Source: [Clostridium] hylemonae DSM 15053 (GTDB lineage Bacteria > Bacillota > Clostridia > Lachnospirales > Lachnospiraceae). Taken from it: a stretch of DNA of 64,000 nt. The notes below the pieces were generated by a model, which was given only the letters and a program-made list of their open reading frames with translations, was not told where the DNA came from and searched no databases. Location: the NCBI RefSeq assembly GCF_008281175.1, contig NZ_CP036524.1, forward strand, positions 1,488,001-1,552,000, in the 5' to 3' direction. How positions within the stretch are numbered: the stretch's first letter is position 1; each line of letters begins with the position of its first letter. The position numbers and the translations under genes were made by a program. This document shows positions 18,439 to 28,440 of the stretch, one piece after another.

Positions 18439-20322
18439 ATGTCAGATATGCAGAAGAGACCAGAAGATATCGACAGAGAATCCGAAGAAATCATAGAAGA
18501 AACTATGAAGGAGATCTTTGACGATATCAATAACTCAGACGAATTTAAGGAAATGGATGACAGCTATGAAGAATCCGAAGAAGCAGCAGATGAATCTGGT
18601 CAGGAAGATAAAGCAGAAGAGGAAAATGGCAGGCCGCTTAGTGAAGATACTGACGCCGGTGGCCTATCTTCTGATGACAGTGATATTGAAACAGCCGGAG
18701 TAGAAGAAGAGCCTGACTCTGAAGACGAAGCGGCGGAGGAAGAAGCATCCGAAGATGGCGATGAATCTGATGAGGACGACTTTGAACCCGATGAGGATGA
18801 CGTTGAATCCAATGAGGACGACTTTGAACCCGATGAGGATGATGTTGAATCCAATGAGGACGACTTTGAATCCGATGAGGATGACGGGGAAGAGGAAGAG
18901 ACGGAAGCGGAGAAAGAGCTGAGGAGGCACAGAAGGAGAAAGAAGGCCGGAATTATTGCCGCCTCTGTTGCGGGGGCTCTTATTCTTATATATATTGGAT
19001 TTGCTGTTTTTTTCAGCAGTCATTTTATGTTTTTCACAGAGATCAACGGACAGGACTTTTCGATGAAGAGTGTCAGCCAGGTGGAAGAGTATATGAAAAA
19101 GCAGGTTGCTGATTATGTACTGACACTGAAAGAATCGGACGGCGGTACAGAGACGATACGCGGCGCGGATATTTCCCTGGAATATGTTCAGGGAAAGGAA
19201 CTGAAGCAGCTTGTCAAAAAGCAGAATAATTTTCTCTGGATCGAGTCGCTCTGGAAGCACCCTGAGATCACGGCGGAAGTCGGTGTTAAATATGACGAGA
19301 ATGCGCTGAAAAGTATTACTGAGAATTTAAAATGCCTGAACCCGGACAATCAGACGGCCTCTGTTGACGCACATCCGGAATTTAAAGATACAGAATTTGT
19401 CATTGTTCCGGAAGTGATCGGCACTCAGATAGATACTGAAAAGTTTAATGAGGCAGTGTCTACCGCGATCAACGGGTTCGTATCAAGTGTGGATCTGGCG
19501 GATGCGGGGTGTTACATCAAGCCCAGATTTGTCTCTGATTCCAAAGAGGTGACAGCGGCAAAGGATGCCATGAACAGTTATCTCGGTGCGAGTGTTACGT
19601 ATGATTTCAGTCCGAACACGGAAGTTGTGGACGCTTCTGTCATCTCCCAGTGGGTGAAGGTGGATGCCGACATGAACGTGACCTTTGATGAAGAGGCGGT
19701 AAAAGCTTACATCCAGACGCTGGCGGATAAGTATAACACAAAAGGGAAAACGAGGACATTTACCACGGCAGGCGGCAACAGTGTTACCGTGGAGGGCGGA
19801 AGCTACGGATGGAGGATCGACCAGGAGGCAGAATACAATGCGCTGACAGCCAATATAAAGAACGGCGAGACAGTGACAAGAGAGCCGGAATATTCCAGCC
19901 GGGCGGCAAGCCACGATGTAAATGACTTTGGAAATACGTATGCGGAAGTAGATCTTACGAACCAGCAGATGTATTTTATACAGAACGGCCAGGTAGTGCT
20001 TCAGACCGGAATTGTAACCGGGAATCCGAACAAAGGAAACGGAACGCCGCAGGGGACGTACTCTCTGGCGTACAAAGCGCTTGACCAGGTGCTCAGAGGC
20101 AAGAAAAAACCAGACGGCACGTATGAGTACGAGTCGCCGGTTAAGTTCTGGATGCCATTTAACGGGGGCATCGGGTTCCACGACGCGACATGGCAGCCTA
20201 CATTTGGAGGCTCCAGATATCAGACAAACGGTTCACACGGCTGTGTGAATATGCCGTATGACAAGGCGGCCCAGCTGTATGATCTTATCTCAGCGGGCAC
20301 ACCGGTAATTCTGCATTATTAA
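18439..20322 (+). CDS. L,D-transpeptidase with acidic cytoplasmic tail and peptidoglycan-binding domain
   Basis: The 627-residue protein starts with about 160 very acidic residues, then a basic stop (RRHRRRKK), a single membrane helix near residues 174-195 (AGIIAASVAGALILIYIGFAVF), an extracellular region with a PG_binding_4-like repeat, and a C-terminal YkuD domain with the catalytic motif GSHGCVNMPYDKA. The basic stop before the helix places the acidic tail in the cytoplasm. YkuD enzymes form 3-3 cross-links in peptidoglycan or attach proteins to it. The acidic tail contains a 14-residue tandem repeat (42 bases). It is divergent from aroC and followed by tgt 27 bases later. Confidence 0.93.
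   Translation: MSDMQKRPEDIDRESEEIIEETMKEIFDDINNSDEFKEMDDSYEESEEAADESGQEDKAEEENGRPLSEDTDAGGLSSDDSDIETAGVEEEPDSEDEAAEEEASEDGDESDEDDFEPDEDDVESNEDDFEPDEDDVESNEDDFESDEDDGEEEETEAEKELRRHRRRKKAGIIAASVAGALILIYIGFAVFFSSHFMFFTEINGQDFSMKSVSQVEEYMKKQVADYVLTLKESDGGTETIRGADISLEYVQGKELKQLVKKQNNFLWIESLWKHPEITAEVGVKYDENALKSITENLKCLNPDNQTASVDAHPEFKDTEFVIVPEVIGTQIDTEKFNEAVSTAINGFVSSVDLADAGCYIKPRFVSDSKEVTAAKDAMNSYLGASVTYDFSPNTEVVDASVISQWVKVDADMNVTFDEEAVKAYIQTLADKYNTKGKTRTFTTAGGNSVTVEGGSYGWRIDQEAEYNALTANIKNGETVTREPEYSSRAASHDVNDFGNTYAEVDLTNQQMYFIQNGQVVLQTGIVTGNPNKGNGTPQGTYSLAYKALDQVLRGKKKPDGTYEYESPVKFWMPFNGGIGFHDATWQPTFGGSRYQTNGSHGCVNMPYDKAAQLYDLISAGTPVILHY
18772..18886 (+). repeat. 42-bp tandem repeat inside the L,D-transpeptidase gene
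   Basis: Units starting GAGGACGACTTTGAA begin at 18772, 18814 and 18856: two full copies and one partial, differing at a few bases. Each encodes 14 acidic residues of the form EDDFEPDEDDVESN, so copy-number change would keep the frame. Confidence 0.9.
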
Positions 20323-20349
20323 TCAGTATAAAAGTAAGAGGTAGAGATC

Positions 20350-21483
20350 ATGTATGAAGTGTTAAAACGAGATGGTCTTGCCAAAAGAGGAAGGCTGCAG
20401 ACAGTACATGGAGTCATTGAGACTCCTGTATTCATGAACGTGGGAACAGCGGCGGCGATCAAGGGCGCTGTTTCCACCGAAGATCTGCAGGAAATAAAGA
20501 CACAGGTGGAGCTTTCCAATACATATCATCTGCATGTACGTCCTGGTGACGTTGTGGTGAAAGAGCTTGGCGGGCTCCACAAATTTATGGTCTGGGATAA
20601 GCCGATCCTTACGGATTCTGGCGGATTCCAGGTTTTTTCTCTGGCAGGGCTCAGAAGGATCAAGGAAGAAGGGGTATACTTTCAGTCTCATATTGACGGA
20701 AGAAAGATATTTATGGGACCGGAGGAGAGTATGCAGATACAGTCTAATCTGGCGTCCACTATCGCCATGGCATTTGACGAATGTCCGTCCAGCGTGGCGG
20801 ACAGGAATTATATAGAGAAGTCTGTGGAGCGCACAACGAGGTGGCTCGCCCGGTGCAAAAAGGAGATGGAGCGTCTGAACAGTCTGCCCGGTACGATCAA
20901 TCCGCGCCAGCTTCTCTTTGGCATCAACCAGGGAGGTATCTGTGAGGATATCCGCATCCGGCACGCAAAGGAGATCGCGGCTATGGACCTGGACGGCTAT
21001 GCAGTAGGCGGGCTGGCAGTGGGAGAGTCACATGAGGATATGTACCGGATACTCGATGCGGTCGTCCCGCATCTGCCTGTGGATAAGCCTTCTTATCTTA
21101 TGGGTGTGGGGACGCCGGCAAATATTCTGGAGGCAGTGGACAGGGGAATTGATTTCTTTGACTGTGTATACCCGAGCAGGAACGGGCGGCACGGCCATGT
21201 ATATACGAACGGCGGAAAACTCAACCTGTTCAATGCCAGATATGAGCTGGATGCCGGACCGATCGAGGAAGGATGCGGATGTCCGGCGTGCAGAACTTAT
21301 TCAAGGGCGTATATAAGGCATCTTCTGAAAGCAAAGGAAATGCTCGGAATGCGGCTCTGTGTTCTGCACAATCTCTATTTCTACAATACGATGATGGAAG
21401 AGATAAGAGAAGCTATTGAAAAGGGCAGTTATAAGGAATATAAGACAAAAAAGCTGGCAAAGATGGCAGGACAGGAAGTATAA
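20350..21483 (+). CDS. tgt: Queuine tRNA-ribosyltransferase
   Basis: The 377-residue TIM-barrel enzyme has the substrate motif LTDSGGFQVFSLAGLRRI, the nucleophile region FFDCVYPSRNGRHG, and the C-terminal zinc site CGCPAC plus a histidine in LHNLYF. It exchanges guanine 34 of tRNAs with GUN anticodons for the queuosine precursor. It is followed by yajC, an arrangement common in many bacteria. The ATG has AGAGGTAGAG upstream. Confidence 0.96.
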   Translation: MYEVLKRDGLAKRGRLQTVHGVIETPVFMNVGTAAAIKGAVSTEDLQEIKTQVELSNTYHLHVRPGDVVVKELGGLHKFMVWDKPILTDSGGFQVFSLAGLRRIKEEGVYFQSHIDGRKIFMGPEESMQIQSNLASTIAMAFDECPSSVADRNYIEKSVERTTRWLARCKKEMERLNSLPGTINPRQLLFGINQGGICEDIRIRHAKEIAAMDLDGYAVGGLAVGESHEDMYRILDAVVPHLPVDKPSYLMGVGTPANILEAVDRGIDFFDCVYPSRNGRHGHVYTNGGKLNLFNARYELDAGPIEEGCGCPACRTYSRAYIRHLLKAKEMLGMRLCVLHNLYFYNTMMEEIREAIEKGSYKEYKTKKLAKMAGQEV

Positions 21484-21509
21484 AATTTCCATGAAATACG
21501 GAAAAGTAC

Positions 21510-21538
21510 TTGATGAAAAAAGCATTTTTGTGTATGAT
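21510..21538 (+). promoter_or_regulatory. Sigma-A promoter for yajC
   Basis: TTGATG (21510-21515) and TATGAT (21533-21538) are spaced by exactly 17 bases, about 38 bases before the yajC start. Confidence 0.6.
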
Positions 21539-21575
21539 AGCAATAGTGTTTAAAGATATGTAGGAGGAATAAGTT

Positions 21576-21878
21576 ATGTACGCATTGGCAGCACAGTCCG
21601 GGAGTAACTGGATTTTACTCATCTTAGTATATGTACTGATCTTCGGAGGCTTCTGGTTCATTTTCATGAGACCGCAGAAAAAGGAGCAGAAAAGACTGCA
21701 GGCTATGATCGCAGATATGGCAGTGGGAGATACAGTTCTTACGACAAGCGGGTTTTACGGTGTCATCATCGATATAACAGATGACGACGTTATCGTAGAA
21801 TTTGGCAGCAATAAGAACTGCCGCATCCCTATGCAGAAGGCGGCGATCGCGCAGGTTGAAAAAGCAAGCGCAGAATAA
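21576..21878 (+). CDS. yajC: Preprotein translocase accessory subunit YajC
   Basis: The 100-residue protein has one N-terminal membrane helix (WILLILVYVLIFGGFWFIF), then the family signature MRPQKKEQKRLQAMIADMAV and GDTVLTTSGFYGVI. YajC binds SecDF and supports Sec-dependent export. AGGAGG precedes the ATG. secD/secF do not follow; a terminator ends the transcript. Confidence 0.95.
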   Translation: MYALAAQSGSNWILLILVYVLIFGGFWFIFMRPQKKEQKRLQAMIADMAVGDTVLTTSGFYGVIIDITDDDVIVEFGSNKNCRIPMQKAAIAQVEKASAE

Positions 21879-21894
21879 AGACAAGAGATGAGCG

Positions 21895-21921
21895 AGGAAT
21901 CCCGTGAGGGATTCCTTTTTT
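21895..21921 (+). terminator. Rho-independent terminator after yajC
   Basis: AGGAATCCC and GGGATTCCT form a nine-base-pair stem with a GTGA loop, followed by a T-run. Confidence 0.9.
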
Positions 21922-21999
21922 GCTTCTTTTAAAGGCTGTGAGATATATACGAGTAATATTTTGTATGAAAACAGGAATACTTAAGTATAGAAAGTATCA

Positions 22000-22028
22000 T
22001 TGACAAATGCGGAAATACAGATTATGGT
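22000..22028 (+). promoter_or_regulatory. Sigma-A promoter for glycogen phosphorylase
   Basis: TTGACA (22000-22005) and TATGGT (22023-22028) are spaced by 17 bases. The predicted transcript starts near 22035, which rules out the in-frame ATG at 22034 as the start and supports the ATG at 22106. Confidence 0.65.
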
Positions 22029-22105
22029 AATATATGTTTGTGAACTGTGAATGCTCATCATGTATGGAAATCTCCATGTCAGATGATCTAATGAAGGAGA
22101 CGGTT

Positions 22106-24370
22106 ATGGAATTAAACGGACTGGAAACACTTGTAAAAACAAAATATGGCAGAGAGATCAAAGAATTGAGCGATGCGGAGATCTACTACGCTCTGCTTGC
22201 ATTTACGAAAGAAAAATTAAAAAATACGCCTGACAACAAGGGCGGCAAGAAACTGTATTATATTTCAGCGGAATTTCTCATAGGGAAGCTTTTGTCCAAC
22301 AATCTGATCAATCTGGGCATCTATGAGGAGGTGTCTGAACTGCTGGCGAAAAACGGCAAGGAACTGGCAAGGATAGAAGAGGTCGAGCCGGAGCCTTCTC
22401 TCGGAAACGGGGGGCTTGGCAGGCTTGCGGCCTGTTTTCTGGATTCTGCGGCGACGCTTGGGTTAGAAGGAGACGGAATCGGGCTTAATTATCATCTCGG
22501 CCTCTTCCGACAGGTTTTTGAGGGACATAAGCAGAAGGAACTGCCCAACCCGTGGATCGGGGAGGAGAACTGGCTTACGGATACCGGGATCAGGTTCCAG
22601 GTGCCTTTTGGGGACTTTACACTTACGTCCAGACTGTATGACATGGATGTGTGCGGTTATGAAAGCGGAAAGAACAGGCTGCATCTTTTTGATGTGGAAG
22701 GCGTGGATGAGAGCATTGTAGGAGAAGGGATCTCATTTGACAAAAATGATATCCGTAAGAATCTGACGTTGTTTCTCTATCCGGATGACAGTGACAGGGC
22801 GGGGAATCTGCTTCGGATCTACCAGCAGTATTTTATGGTCTCAAACGGGGCGCAGCTCATTTTAAAGGAATGTGAGGAGAACGGATATGAGCTTCGCAGA
22901 CTCCATGAGCATGTGGCGGTGCAGATCAACGATACGCATCCGTCCATGGTCATACCGGAGCTTATCCGCCTGCTCGTCGAAAGAAATATTGACTTTAATG
23001 AAGCGGTTGAGATCGTACAGAAGACATGTGCGTACACGAATCACACGATTCTGGCGGAGGCGCTGGAGACGTGGCCGCTTGCGTATCTTGAACAGGTTGC
23101 GCCGCAGATCGTACCGATCATAAAAGAACTGGATCTGCGCGTAAAAGGAAAGTATCACGATGAGAGAGTGCACATCATCGACAGCCAGGAACGGGTTCAC
23201 ATGGCCCATATGGATATCCATTACGGACACAGTGTCAACGGTGTTGCGGCGCTCCACACGGAGATACTTAAGAATACAGAGCTGAAACCGTTTTACGATA
23301 TATATCCGGATCGGTTTAACAATAAGACGAACGGCATCACGTTCCGCCGGTGGCTGCTCCACTGTAACAAAGAGCTTGTGCGCTGGATAAGCGGTTATGT
23401 GGAAGAGGATTTCCGCAGAGATGCAAACAAGCTGGAGAAGCTGCTGCGCCATATCGAGAGTGATATTGCGCTGGAAAAGCTTCTGGATGTAAAGCATGAA
23501 AAGAAAGTGCAGCTTGCTCAGTATCTGAAAGAGACACAAGGGATAGAGCTGAATCCTGACTCTATCTTCGACATACAGGTAAAACGGCTTCACGAGTACA
23601 AACGTCAGCAGATGAACGCGCTGTTTGTCATCTACAAATATCTGGAGATCAAGGCGGGAAAGATACCGTCCACTCCGATAACGGTGATCTTCGGGGCAAA
23701 AGCGGCGCCGGCGTATAAGATCGCTAAAGATATCATACACCTTATTCTCTGCCTGCAGGAGCTTGTTGACAATGACCCGGATGTATCTCCTCATCTTCAG
23801 GTCGTTATGGTGGAGAACTACAATGTGACAATGGCAGAGCACCTCATACCAGCCTGTGATATATCCGAACAGATATCACTGGCGTCCAAAGAGGCGTCCG
23901 GCACGGGAAATATGAAGTTCATGCTGAACGGGGCAGTTACGATCGGAACGGAAGACGGGGCGAACGTAGAGATACATGAACTTGTAGGGGATGACAATAT
24001 CTATATCTTCGGACAGTCCAGCCGGCAGGTGATAGAACACTACGCCAAAGGCGATTACCGGGCCGCCGATTACTATATCAATGACGAGCAGATACGTTCC
24101 CTTATCAATTTCATAATCAGCCCTGAGATGATGAAGATTGGAGATCCGTATCACCTGCTTCAGATACACGCGGAACTCATATACAAAGACTGGTTTATGA
24201 CACTGCTCGATCTGAAAGAGTATATTGCGGTCAAAAACAGGGCATACGAAGATTACGCGGACCGCAAGGCGTGGAGTAAGAAAATGCTCACAAATATCGC
24301 AAAAGCAGGTTATTTTTCATCAGACAGAACAATTGCAGAATATAATAAAGATATCTGGCATCTTCAATAA
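22106..24370 (+). CDS. glgP: Glycogen/alpha-glucan phosphorylase
   Basis: The 754-residue protein is a GT35 phosphorylase. The glucan-binding region [21 protein letters not shown] and the PLP site [19 protein letters not shown] with its lysine are both intact, as is [10 protein letters not shown] after it. It releases glucose 1-phosphate from glycogen or maltodextrin. I chose the ATG at 22106 because AAGGAG lies just before it. No glycogen synthesis genes are adjacent. A palindromic repeat follows the stop. Confidence 0.95.
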   Translation: MELNGLETLVKTKYGREIKELSDAEIYYALLAFTKEKLKNTPDNKGGKKLYYISAEFLIGKLLSNNLINLGIYEEVSELLAKNGKELARIEEVEPEPSLGNGGLGRLAACFLDSAATLGLEGDGIGLNYHLGLFRQVFEGHKQKELPNPWIGEENWLTDTGIRFQVPFGDFTLTSRLYDMDVCGYESGKNRLHLFDVEGVDESIVGEGISFDKNDIRKNLTLFLYPDDSDRAGNLLRIYQQYFMVSNGAQLILKECEENGYELRRLHEHVAVQINDTHPSMVIPELIRLLVERNIDFNEAVEIVQKTCAYTNHTILAEALETWPLAYLEQVAPQIVPIIKELDLRVKGKYHDERVHIIDSQERVHMAHMDIHYGHSVNGVAALHTEILKNTELKPFYDIYPDRFNNKTNGITFRRWLLHCNKELVRWISGYVEEDFRRDANKLEKLLRHIESDIALEKLLDVKHEKKVQLAQYLKETQGIELNPDSIFDIQVKRLHEYKRQQMNALFVIYKYLEIKAGKIPSTPITVIFGAKAAPAYKIAKDIIHLILCLQELVDNDPDVSPHLQVVMVENYNVTMAEHLIPACDISEQISLASKEASGTGNMKFMLNGAVTIGTEDGANVEIHELVGDDNIYIFGQSSRQVIEHYAKGDYRAADYYINDEQIRSLINFIISPEMMKIGDPYHLLQIHAELIYKDWFMTLLDLKEYIAVKNRAYEDYADRKAWSKKMLTNIAKAGYFSSDRTIAEYNKDIWHLQ

Positions 24371-24377
24371 TTGTCGA

Positions 24378-24416
24378 AGGGGTCAGACCCCTATGCACCA
24401 TAGGGGTCTGACCCCT
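24378..24416. repeat. Double-palindrome repeat, copy 2 (probable bidirectional terminator)
   Basis: AGGGGTCAGACCCCT (24378-24392) and its reverse complement (24402-24416) lie between the convergent glgP and mgtC genes, seven bases after the glgP stop and six before the mgtC stop. The right arm runs into TTTC. The position suggests use as a terminator for one or both genes. Confidence 0.88.
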
Positions 24417-24422
24417 TTCAAA

Positions 24423-25097
24423 TTATATATCTATTGACTTGATTTGTGGATTGTTTTTTAACAGTGTGAATATTTCATAGATATCGTAAGATTCGGGAAA
24501 TTTTACATGCAATTTAATTTCCAGAGTCGTATCATCTACTTTTCTGGCGTTGATGTTGGATATTTTAATCTTGCTGGATGAGAAGATCCCGCCGAGCAGT
24601 TCTTTTATTTCTTCTTTGGAATCGACTTGTATGGTGATCTGTTCCATCACAGCATTTCTGCCGTACAGAAATCTTGTGTGGAATAAAAACTGGAGTAAGA
24701 CAATAAATAAGGAGGAAGCAATGCTAAGCACATACATTCCCGCGCCGAACGCCATGCCGATGCCTACGGTGGCCCAGATCCCGGCGGCGGTCGTGATGCC
24801 TACAACGTTCATCTTCCGGTTGAAAATGACGCCTGCGCCGAGGAAACCGACTGCAGTTACGACTCCGGCGGCGATACGGGACGGGTCAAGGCCTATATGT
24901 TCTCTGGCCAGAATGTCGTAAAAGCCGTATTTGGACAGCACCATCATCAGAGACGAGGCGAGCGCTACGATGGCATGTGTACGTATACCGGCAGACTTCA
25001 TATGACTTTCGCGTTCGTAGCCGATGACCGCACCGCAGGCCGCGGCTCCGAGTACGCGGAGAAAATATTCCAATTGCAAAAGAATGGCAGCTGACAT
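24423..25097 (-). CDS. MgtC/SapB family membrane protein
   Basis: The 224-residue protein has four to five N-terminal helices with the MgtC signature GAAACGAVIGYERE and a conserved SAGIRTHAIVALASSLMM stretch, followed by a soluble C-terminal domain of about 80 residues that looks ACT-like. In pathogens MgtC proteins modulate membrane ATPase and growth in low magnesium; in commensals the role is unknown. The ATG at 25097 has AGGAGGG six bases before it; an upstream in-frame start at 25154 has no such site. Confidence 0.88.
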   Translation of the reverse strand: MSAAILLQLEYFLRVLGAAACGAVIGYERESHMKSAGIRTHAIVALASSLMMVLSKYGFYDILAREHIGLDPSRIAAGVVTAVGFLGAGVIFNRKMNVVGITTAAGIWATVGIGMAFGAGMYVLSIASSLFIVLLQFLFHTRFLYGRNAVMEQITIQVDSKEEIKELLGGIFSSSKIKISNINARKVDDTTLEIKLHVKFPESYDIYEIFTLLKNNPQIKSIDI

Positions 25098-25228
25098 TTT
25101 ATCCCTCCTGTTCTTATATATAAGTATATATGATGCAGAGGGAAAAAACCACACAATTGTCAGGAAAGACTGGTTTATGGGGAGACGGAATGATATGATA
25201 TAGGAAGGTAAAGAAAGGGGATGTGCAC

Positions 25229-26017
25229 ATGATCAATTATTCAGAGGACAAAGACAGACAGTATCATATACAGGTCGCAGAAGGAGAAGTCGGCAGGTAT
25301 GTCATTCTTCCGGGCGACCCGAAACGGTGTGAAAAGATCGCCGCTCATTTTGACAACGCGAGGCTGATCGCGGACAGCAGGGAATATGTCACATATACAG
25401 GTGAGCTGGACGGGGAGAAGGTGAGCGTGACGTCCACCGGCATCGGAGGTCCTTCCGCCGCCATAGCCATGGAGGAACTCGTCGGGACGGGCGCAGACAC
25501 TTTTATTCGCGTCGGCACGAGCGGAGGCATGGCAGAAGAAGTAAAGAGCGGTGATATCGTGATCGCGACGGGAGCCATCCGGATGGAAGGGACGAGCAAA
25601 GAGTATGCCCCGATAGAATATCCGGCTGTCGCGGACATCAGCGTGGTCAATGCCCTGATGGAGGCCGCCGGCAGGCTGAAGCTTGACTATCATACCGGCG
25701 TAGTACAGTGTAAGGACTCCTTCTACGGACAGCATTCCCCGGATACGAAGCCCGTCGGGTATGAGCTTATGGAGAAATGGAACGCCTGGGTGAAATGCGG
25801 CTGCCTTGCCTCTGAGATGGAGTCGGCTGCCCTTTATATCGTCGGCAGCTGCCTGCGCGTCAGAGTCGGATCGGTCATGCTCGTGATGGCAAATCAGGAG
25901 AGGGCCAGAAAGGGACTTCCGAATCCGGTCGTCCACGATACAGAGGCGCCGATCCAGGCAGCAGTGGAAGCGATCCGCATATTGATACAAAAGGACAGAC
26001 TACAGGAGGGGGAATAA
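25229..26017 (+). CDS. udp: Uridine phosphorylase
   Basis: The 262-residue protein belongs to the nucleoside phosphorylase I family. The phosphate-binding motif [14 protein letters not shown] lies near the N-terminus, and the signature [20 protein letters not shown] and a later [14 protein letters not shown] segment match uridine phosphorylase. It splits uridine to uracil and ribose 1-phosphate. I used the ATG at 25229; a GTG six bases earlier is in frame but too close to the AAGGGG site. It starts an operon with deoC, cdd and deoB. Confidence 0.9.
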   Translation: MINYSEDKDRQYHIQVAEGEVGRYVILPGDPKRCEKIAAHFDNARLIADSREYVTYTGELDGEKVSVTSTGIGGPSAAIAMEELVGTGADTFIRVGTSGGMAEEVKSGDIVIATGAIRMEGTSKEYAPIEYPAVADISVVNALMEAAGRLKLDYHTGVVQCKDSFYGQHSPDTKPVGYELMEKWNAWVKCGCLASEMESAALYIVGSCLRVRVGSVMLVMANQERARKGLPNPVVHDTEAPIQAAVEAIRILIQKDRLQEGE

Positions 26018-26019
26018 TC

Positions 26020-26703
26020 ATGAAAATAGAGGAAATATTAAGACATGTTGATCATACGCTGCTTGCGCAGACAGCCACGTGGGAGGACATACGCGGCATC
26101 TGTGATGACGGTATGACATATCATACCGCATCCGTATGTATTCCGCCGTCTTATGTAAAACAGGCGAAAGATTATGCAGGGGAAAATCTGGCCATATGTA
26201 CGGTCATCGGCTTTCCGAACGGATATAATACGACGGCGGCCAAGGCAGCGGAGACAAAAGACGCGGTGGCCGCCGGCGCGGATGAGATCGACATGGTAGT
26301 CAATCTTGGATGGGTAAAAGATAAAAAATACGACAGTATAGAAGCCGAGATACGGCAGATAAAAGAAGCCGCGGGCACAAGAGTGCTCAAAGTCATCATT
26401 GAGACCTGTCTTTTGACGGAAGAGGAAAAGATAAAAATGTGTGAGATCGTCACGGCGGCCGGGGCTGATTACATCAAGACATCCACCGGCTTTGCAGATG
26501 GCGGAGCCACATTTGACGACGTAAAGCTGTTTGCGGAGCATGTAGGAAAAGGAGTGAAAATAAAGGCGGCAGGCGGGATCAGTTCCATCCGGGACGCCGA
26601 GGAATTTCTGAGACTGGGCGCAGACAGGCTCGGGACGAGCCGGATCGTCAAAATAGCAAAAAGTAAGGCAGGGGGCCTGCAGCAGAAGGAGTGCTTGAAT
26701 TGA
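26020..26703 (+). CDS. deoC: Deoxyribose-phosphate aldolase
   Basis: The 227-residue class I aldolase has the Schiff-base lysine in [17 protein letters not shown] and the supporting motif [16 protein letters not shown]. It cleaves deoxyribose 5-phosphate to glyceraldehyde 3-phosphate and acetaldehyde. It starts two bases after the udp stop and overlaps cdd by four bases. The final lysine-rich end is typical. Confidence 0.96.
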   Translation: MKIEEILRHVDHTLLAQTATWEDIRGICDDGMTYHTASVCIPPSYVKQAKDYAGENLAICTVIGFPNGYNTTAAKAAETKDAVAAGADEIDMVVNLGWVKDKKYDSIEAEIRQIKEAAGTRVLKVIIETCLLTEEEKIKMCEIVTAAGADYIKTSTGFADGGATFDDVKLFAEHVGKGVKIKAAGGISSIRDAEEFLRLGADRLGTSRIVKIAKSKAGGLQQKECLN

Positions 26704-27128
26704 AAAAAGAGAAACTGCCGGTGCGGGAGATGATCCAGAAAGCGATGGAAACACTGGAATGTTCTTACGCGCCTTATTCTAATTTTAAGGTGGCAGCCTC
26801 GCTGCTCACCGAAGACGGTGTTATATATACGGGCTGTAATATTGAAAATGCTGCCTATTCACCTGGCAACTGCGCTGAGCGCACGGCGTTTTTCAAGGCG
26901 GTCAGTGAAGGCGTGCGGGAGTTTGCTGCCATATGCATCGTCAATGAGGACGAGAAGGGCGGCCACGGCATCTGTCCTCCGTGCGGCATGTGCCGCCAGG
27001 TCATGATGGAATTCTGCCGCCCGGAGGAATTTTATATCATACTTGCGGCAGACGAGGCGCAGTATGAGATCCATACGCTCGCAGAACTGTTCCCCATGGG
27101 ATTCGGACCGGGAAGTCTCAAGGGATAA
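26700..27128 (+). CDS. cdd: Cytidine deaminase
   Basis: The 142-residue enzyme has the zinc site: [10 protein letters not shown] with the catalytic glutamate, and [10 protein letters not shown] with two cysteines. It converts cytidine and deoxycytidine to uridine and deoxyuridine, feeding udp. I chose a TTG start at 26700: it overlaps the deoC stop as TTGA and has AGAAGGAG eight bases upstream. The GTG at 26691 sits right on that ribosome-binding site and is less likely. Confidence 0.93.
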   Translation: MKKEKLPVREMIQKAMETLECSYAPYSNFKVAASLLTEDGVIYTGCNIENAAYSPGNCAERTAFFKAVSEGVREFAAICIVNEDEKGGHGICPPCGMCRQVMMEFCRPEEFYIILAADEAQYEIHTLAELFPMGFGPGSLKG

Positions 27129-27154
27129 GACATATAAAAGAAAGAGGTCAGTTT

Positions 27155-28345
27155 ATGGAAAGATTTCACAGAGTATTTATCATAGTTCTGGATTCGCTCG
27201 GCATCGGGGAGATGGAAGACGCGGCGCGGTTCGGGGACGAAGGAGCAGACACGCTCGGGCATATCGCGCAGGCGGTGCCCAGGCTTTCCCTGCCGAACCT
27301 TGCAAAGCTCGGCCTATGGAATGCCCATCCGTCCGGAAAGGAACAGGCGGAAAAGCATCCGGAAGGATACTACGGCGTGCTGCAGGAGAGAAGCAACGGA
27401 AAGGATACGATGACCGGCCACTGGGAGATGATGGGCATATACACGACGAAGCCCTTTAAGACATTTACAGAGAACGGTTTTCCGGAGGAGCTCATAAAGG
27501 AACTGGAAGAGAGAACGGGCCGCACGATCATTGGAAATAAAAGCGCAAGCGGCACAGAGATTCTGGAAGAACTCGGGGAAGAGGAGATCGCCACCGGACA
27601 TATGATCGTCTATACTTCTGCGGATTCTGTGCTTCAGATATGCGGAAATGAGGAGACGTTCGGCCTTGACGAGCTGTACCGCTGCTGTGAGATCGCCAGA
27701 GAGCTGACGATGAAGGATGAGTGGAAAGTCGGACGGGTCATTGCAAGGCCGTACGTCGGAAAGAAAAAGGGTGAGTTTGTGCGCACGAGCAACCGGCATG
27801 ACTATGCCGTAAAGCCGCCCGGCCCCACCGTGCTCGACGCGCTGAAAAAAGCCGGGTACGACGTGATCTCCATCGGAAAGATCAAAGATATCTTTGCCGG
27901 GGAAGGAATTACCAAGGCATGGAAATCAAAGAGTTCCGTTCACGGTATGGAACAGACGACAGAGGCGGCGGACCAGGAGTTTCACGGACTCTGCTTTGTC
28001 AATCTGGTAGACTTTGACGCCCTCTGGGGACACCGGCGGGACCCGGAAGGCTACGCCGCGGAGCTGGAACGTTTTGACAATAAGCTCGGTGAGCTGCTTG
28101 ACGTGCTGCAGGAAGACGACCTTCTGATGATCACGGCAGATCACGGAAATGACCCGACCTACAAGGGAACAGACCACACGAGAGAAAAGGTGCCGCTCCT
28201 TGTATATTCAGGCTCAGACAAAGGCGCCGGCAGTCTGGGAGAGCAGGATACGTTTGCGGTGATCGGTGCGACCGTGGCAGAAAACTTTGGGGTGGAGATG
28301 CCGGAAGGGACGATCGGACATTCTCTGCTACATCTGATCAGGTAA
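27155..28345 (+). CDS. deoB: Phosphopentomutase
   Basis: The 396-residue protein belongs to the alkaline phosphatase-like metalloenzymes. The metal motif [17 protein letters not shown] lies at the N-terminus, the phospho-accepting threonine region [13 protein letters not shown] follows near residue 90, and [20 protein letters not shown] carries the C-terminal metal ligands. It moves phosphate from C1 to C5 of ribose or deoxyribose, linking udp to deoC. It ends the nucleoside salvage operon; no clear terminator follows. Confidence 0.96.
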   Translation: MERFHRVFIIVLDSLGIGEMEDAARFGDEGADTLGHIAQAVPRLSLPNLAKLGLWNAHPSGKEQAEKHPEGYYGVLQERSNGKDTMTGHWEMMGIYTTKPFKTFTENGFPEELIKELEERTGRTIIGNKSASGTEILEELGEEEIATGHMIVYTSADSVLQICGNEETFGLDELYRCCEIARELTMKDEWKVGRVIARPYVGKKKGEFVRTSNRHDYAVKPPGPTVLDALKKAGYDVISIGKIKDIFAGEGITKAWKSKSSVHGMEQTTEAADQEFHGLCFVNLVDFDALWGHRRDPEGYAAELERFDNKLGELLDVLQEDDLLMITADHGNDPTYKGTDHTREKVPLLVYSGSDKGAGSLGEQDTFAVIGATVAENFGVEMPEGTIGHSLLHLIR

Positions 28346-28362
28346 TTTAGCGAATTAAAGTC

Positions 28363-28391
28363 TTGAAACAAACATTAAAATAGGATATTAT
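28363..28391 (+). promoter_or_regulatory. Sigma-A promoter for the leuB-ilvD-ilvB run
   Basis: TTGAAA (28363-28368) and TATTAT (28386-28391) are spaced by 17 bases. The leader to leuB is only about 40 bases, too short for a T-box or a peptide attenuator. Confidence 0.65.
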
Positions 28392-28440
28392 TAATTCTAT
28401 AGTTTTTAACTGAATTTTTATACAGGAAGGATGAGGGTAT

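Noticed and set aside
18772-18886. Tandem repeat in the L,D-transpeptidase gene as a CRISPR or intergenic satellite
   Set aside because: It is in frame inside a clear gene, has no spacers, and encodes an acidic amino acid repeat.
22034-22105. Longer start for glycogen phosphorylase at 22034
   Set aside because: The TTGACA/TATGGT promoter puts the transcription start at about the same base, and the ribosome-binding site lies before the ATG at 22106.
28346-28440. T-box or amino acid attenuator before leuB
   Set aside because: The distance from the promoter to the start codon is about 45 bases, which is too short, and no T-box sequence or terminator hairpin is present.
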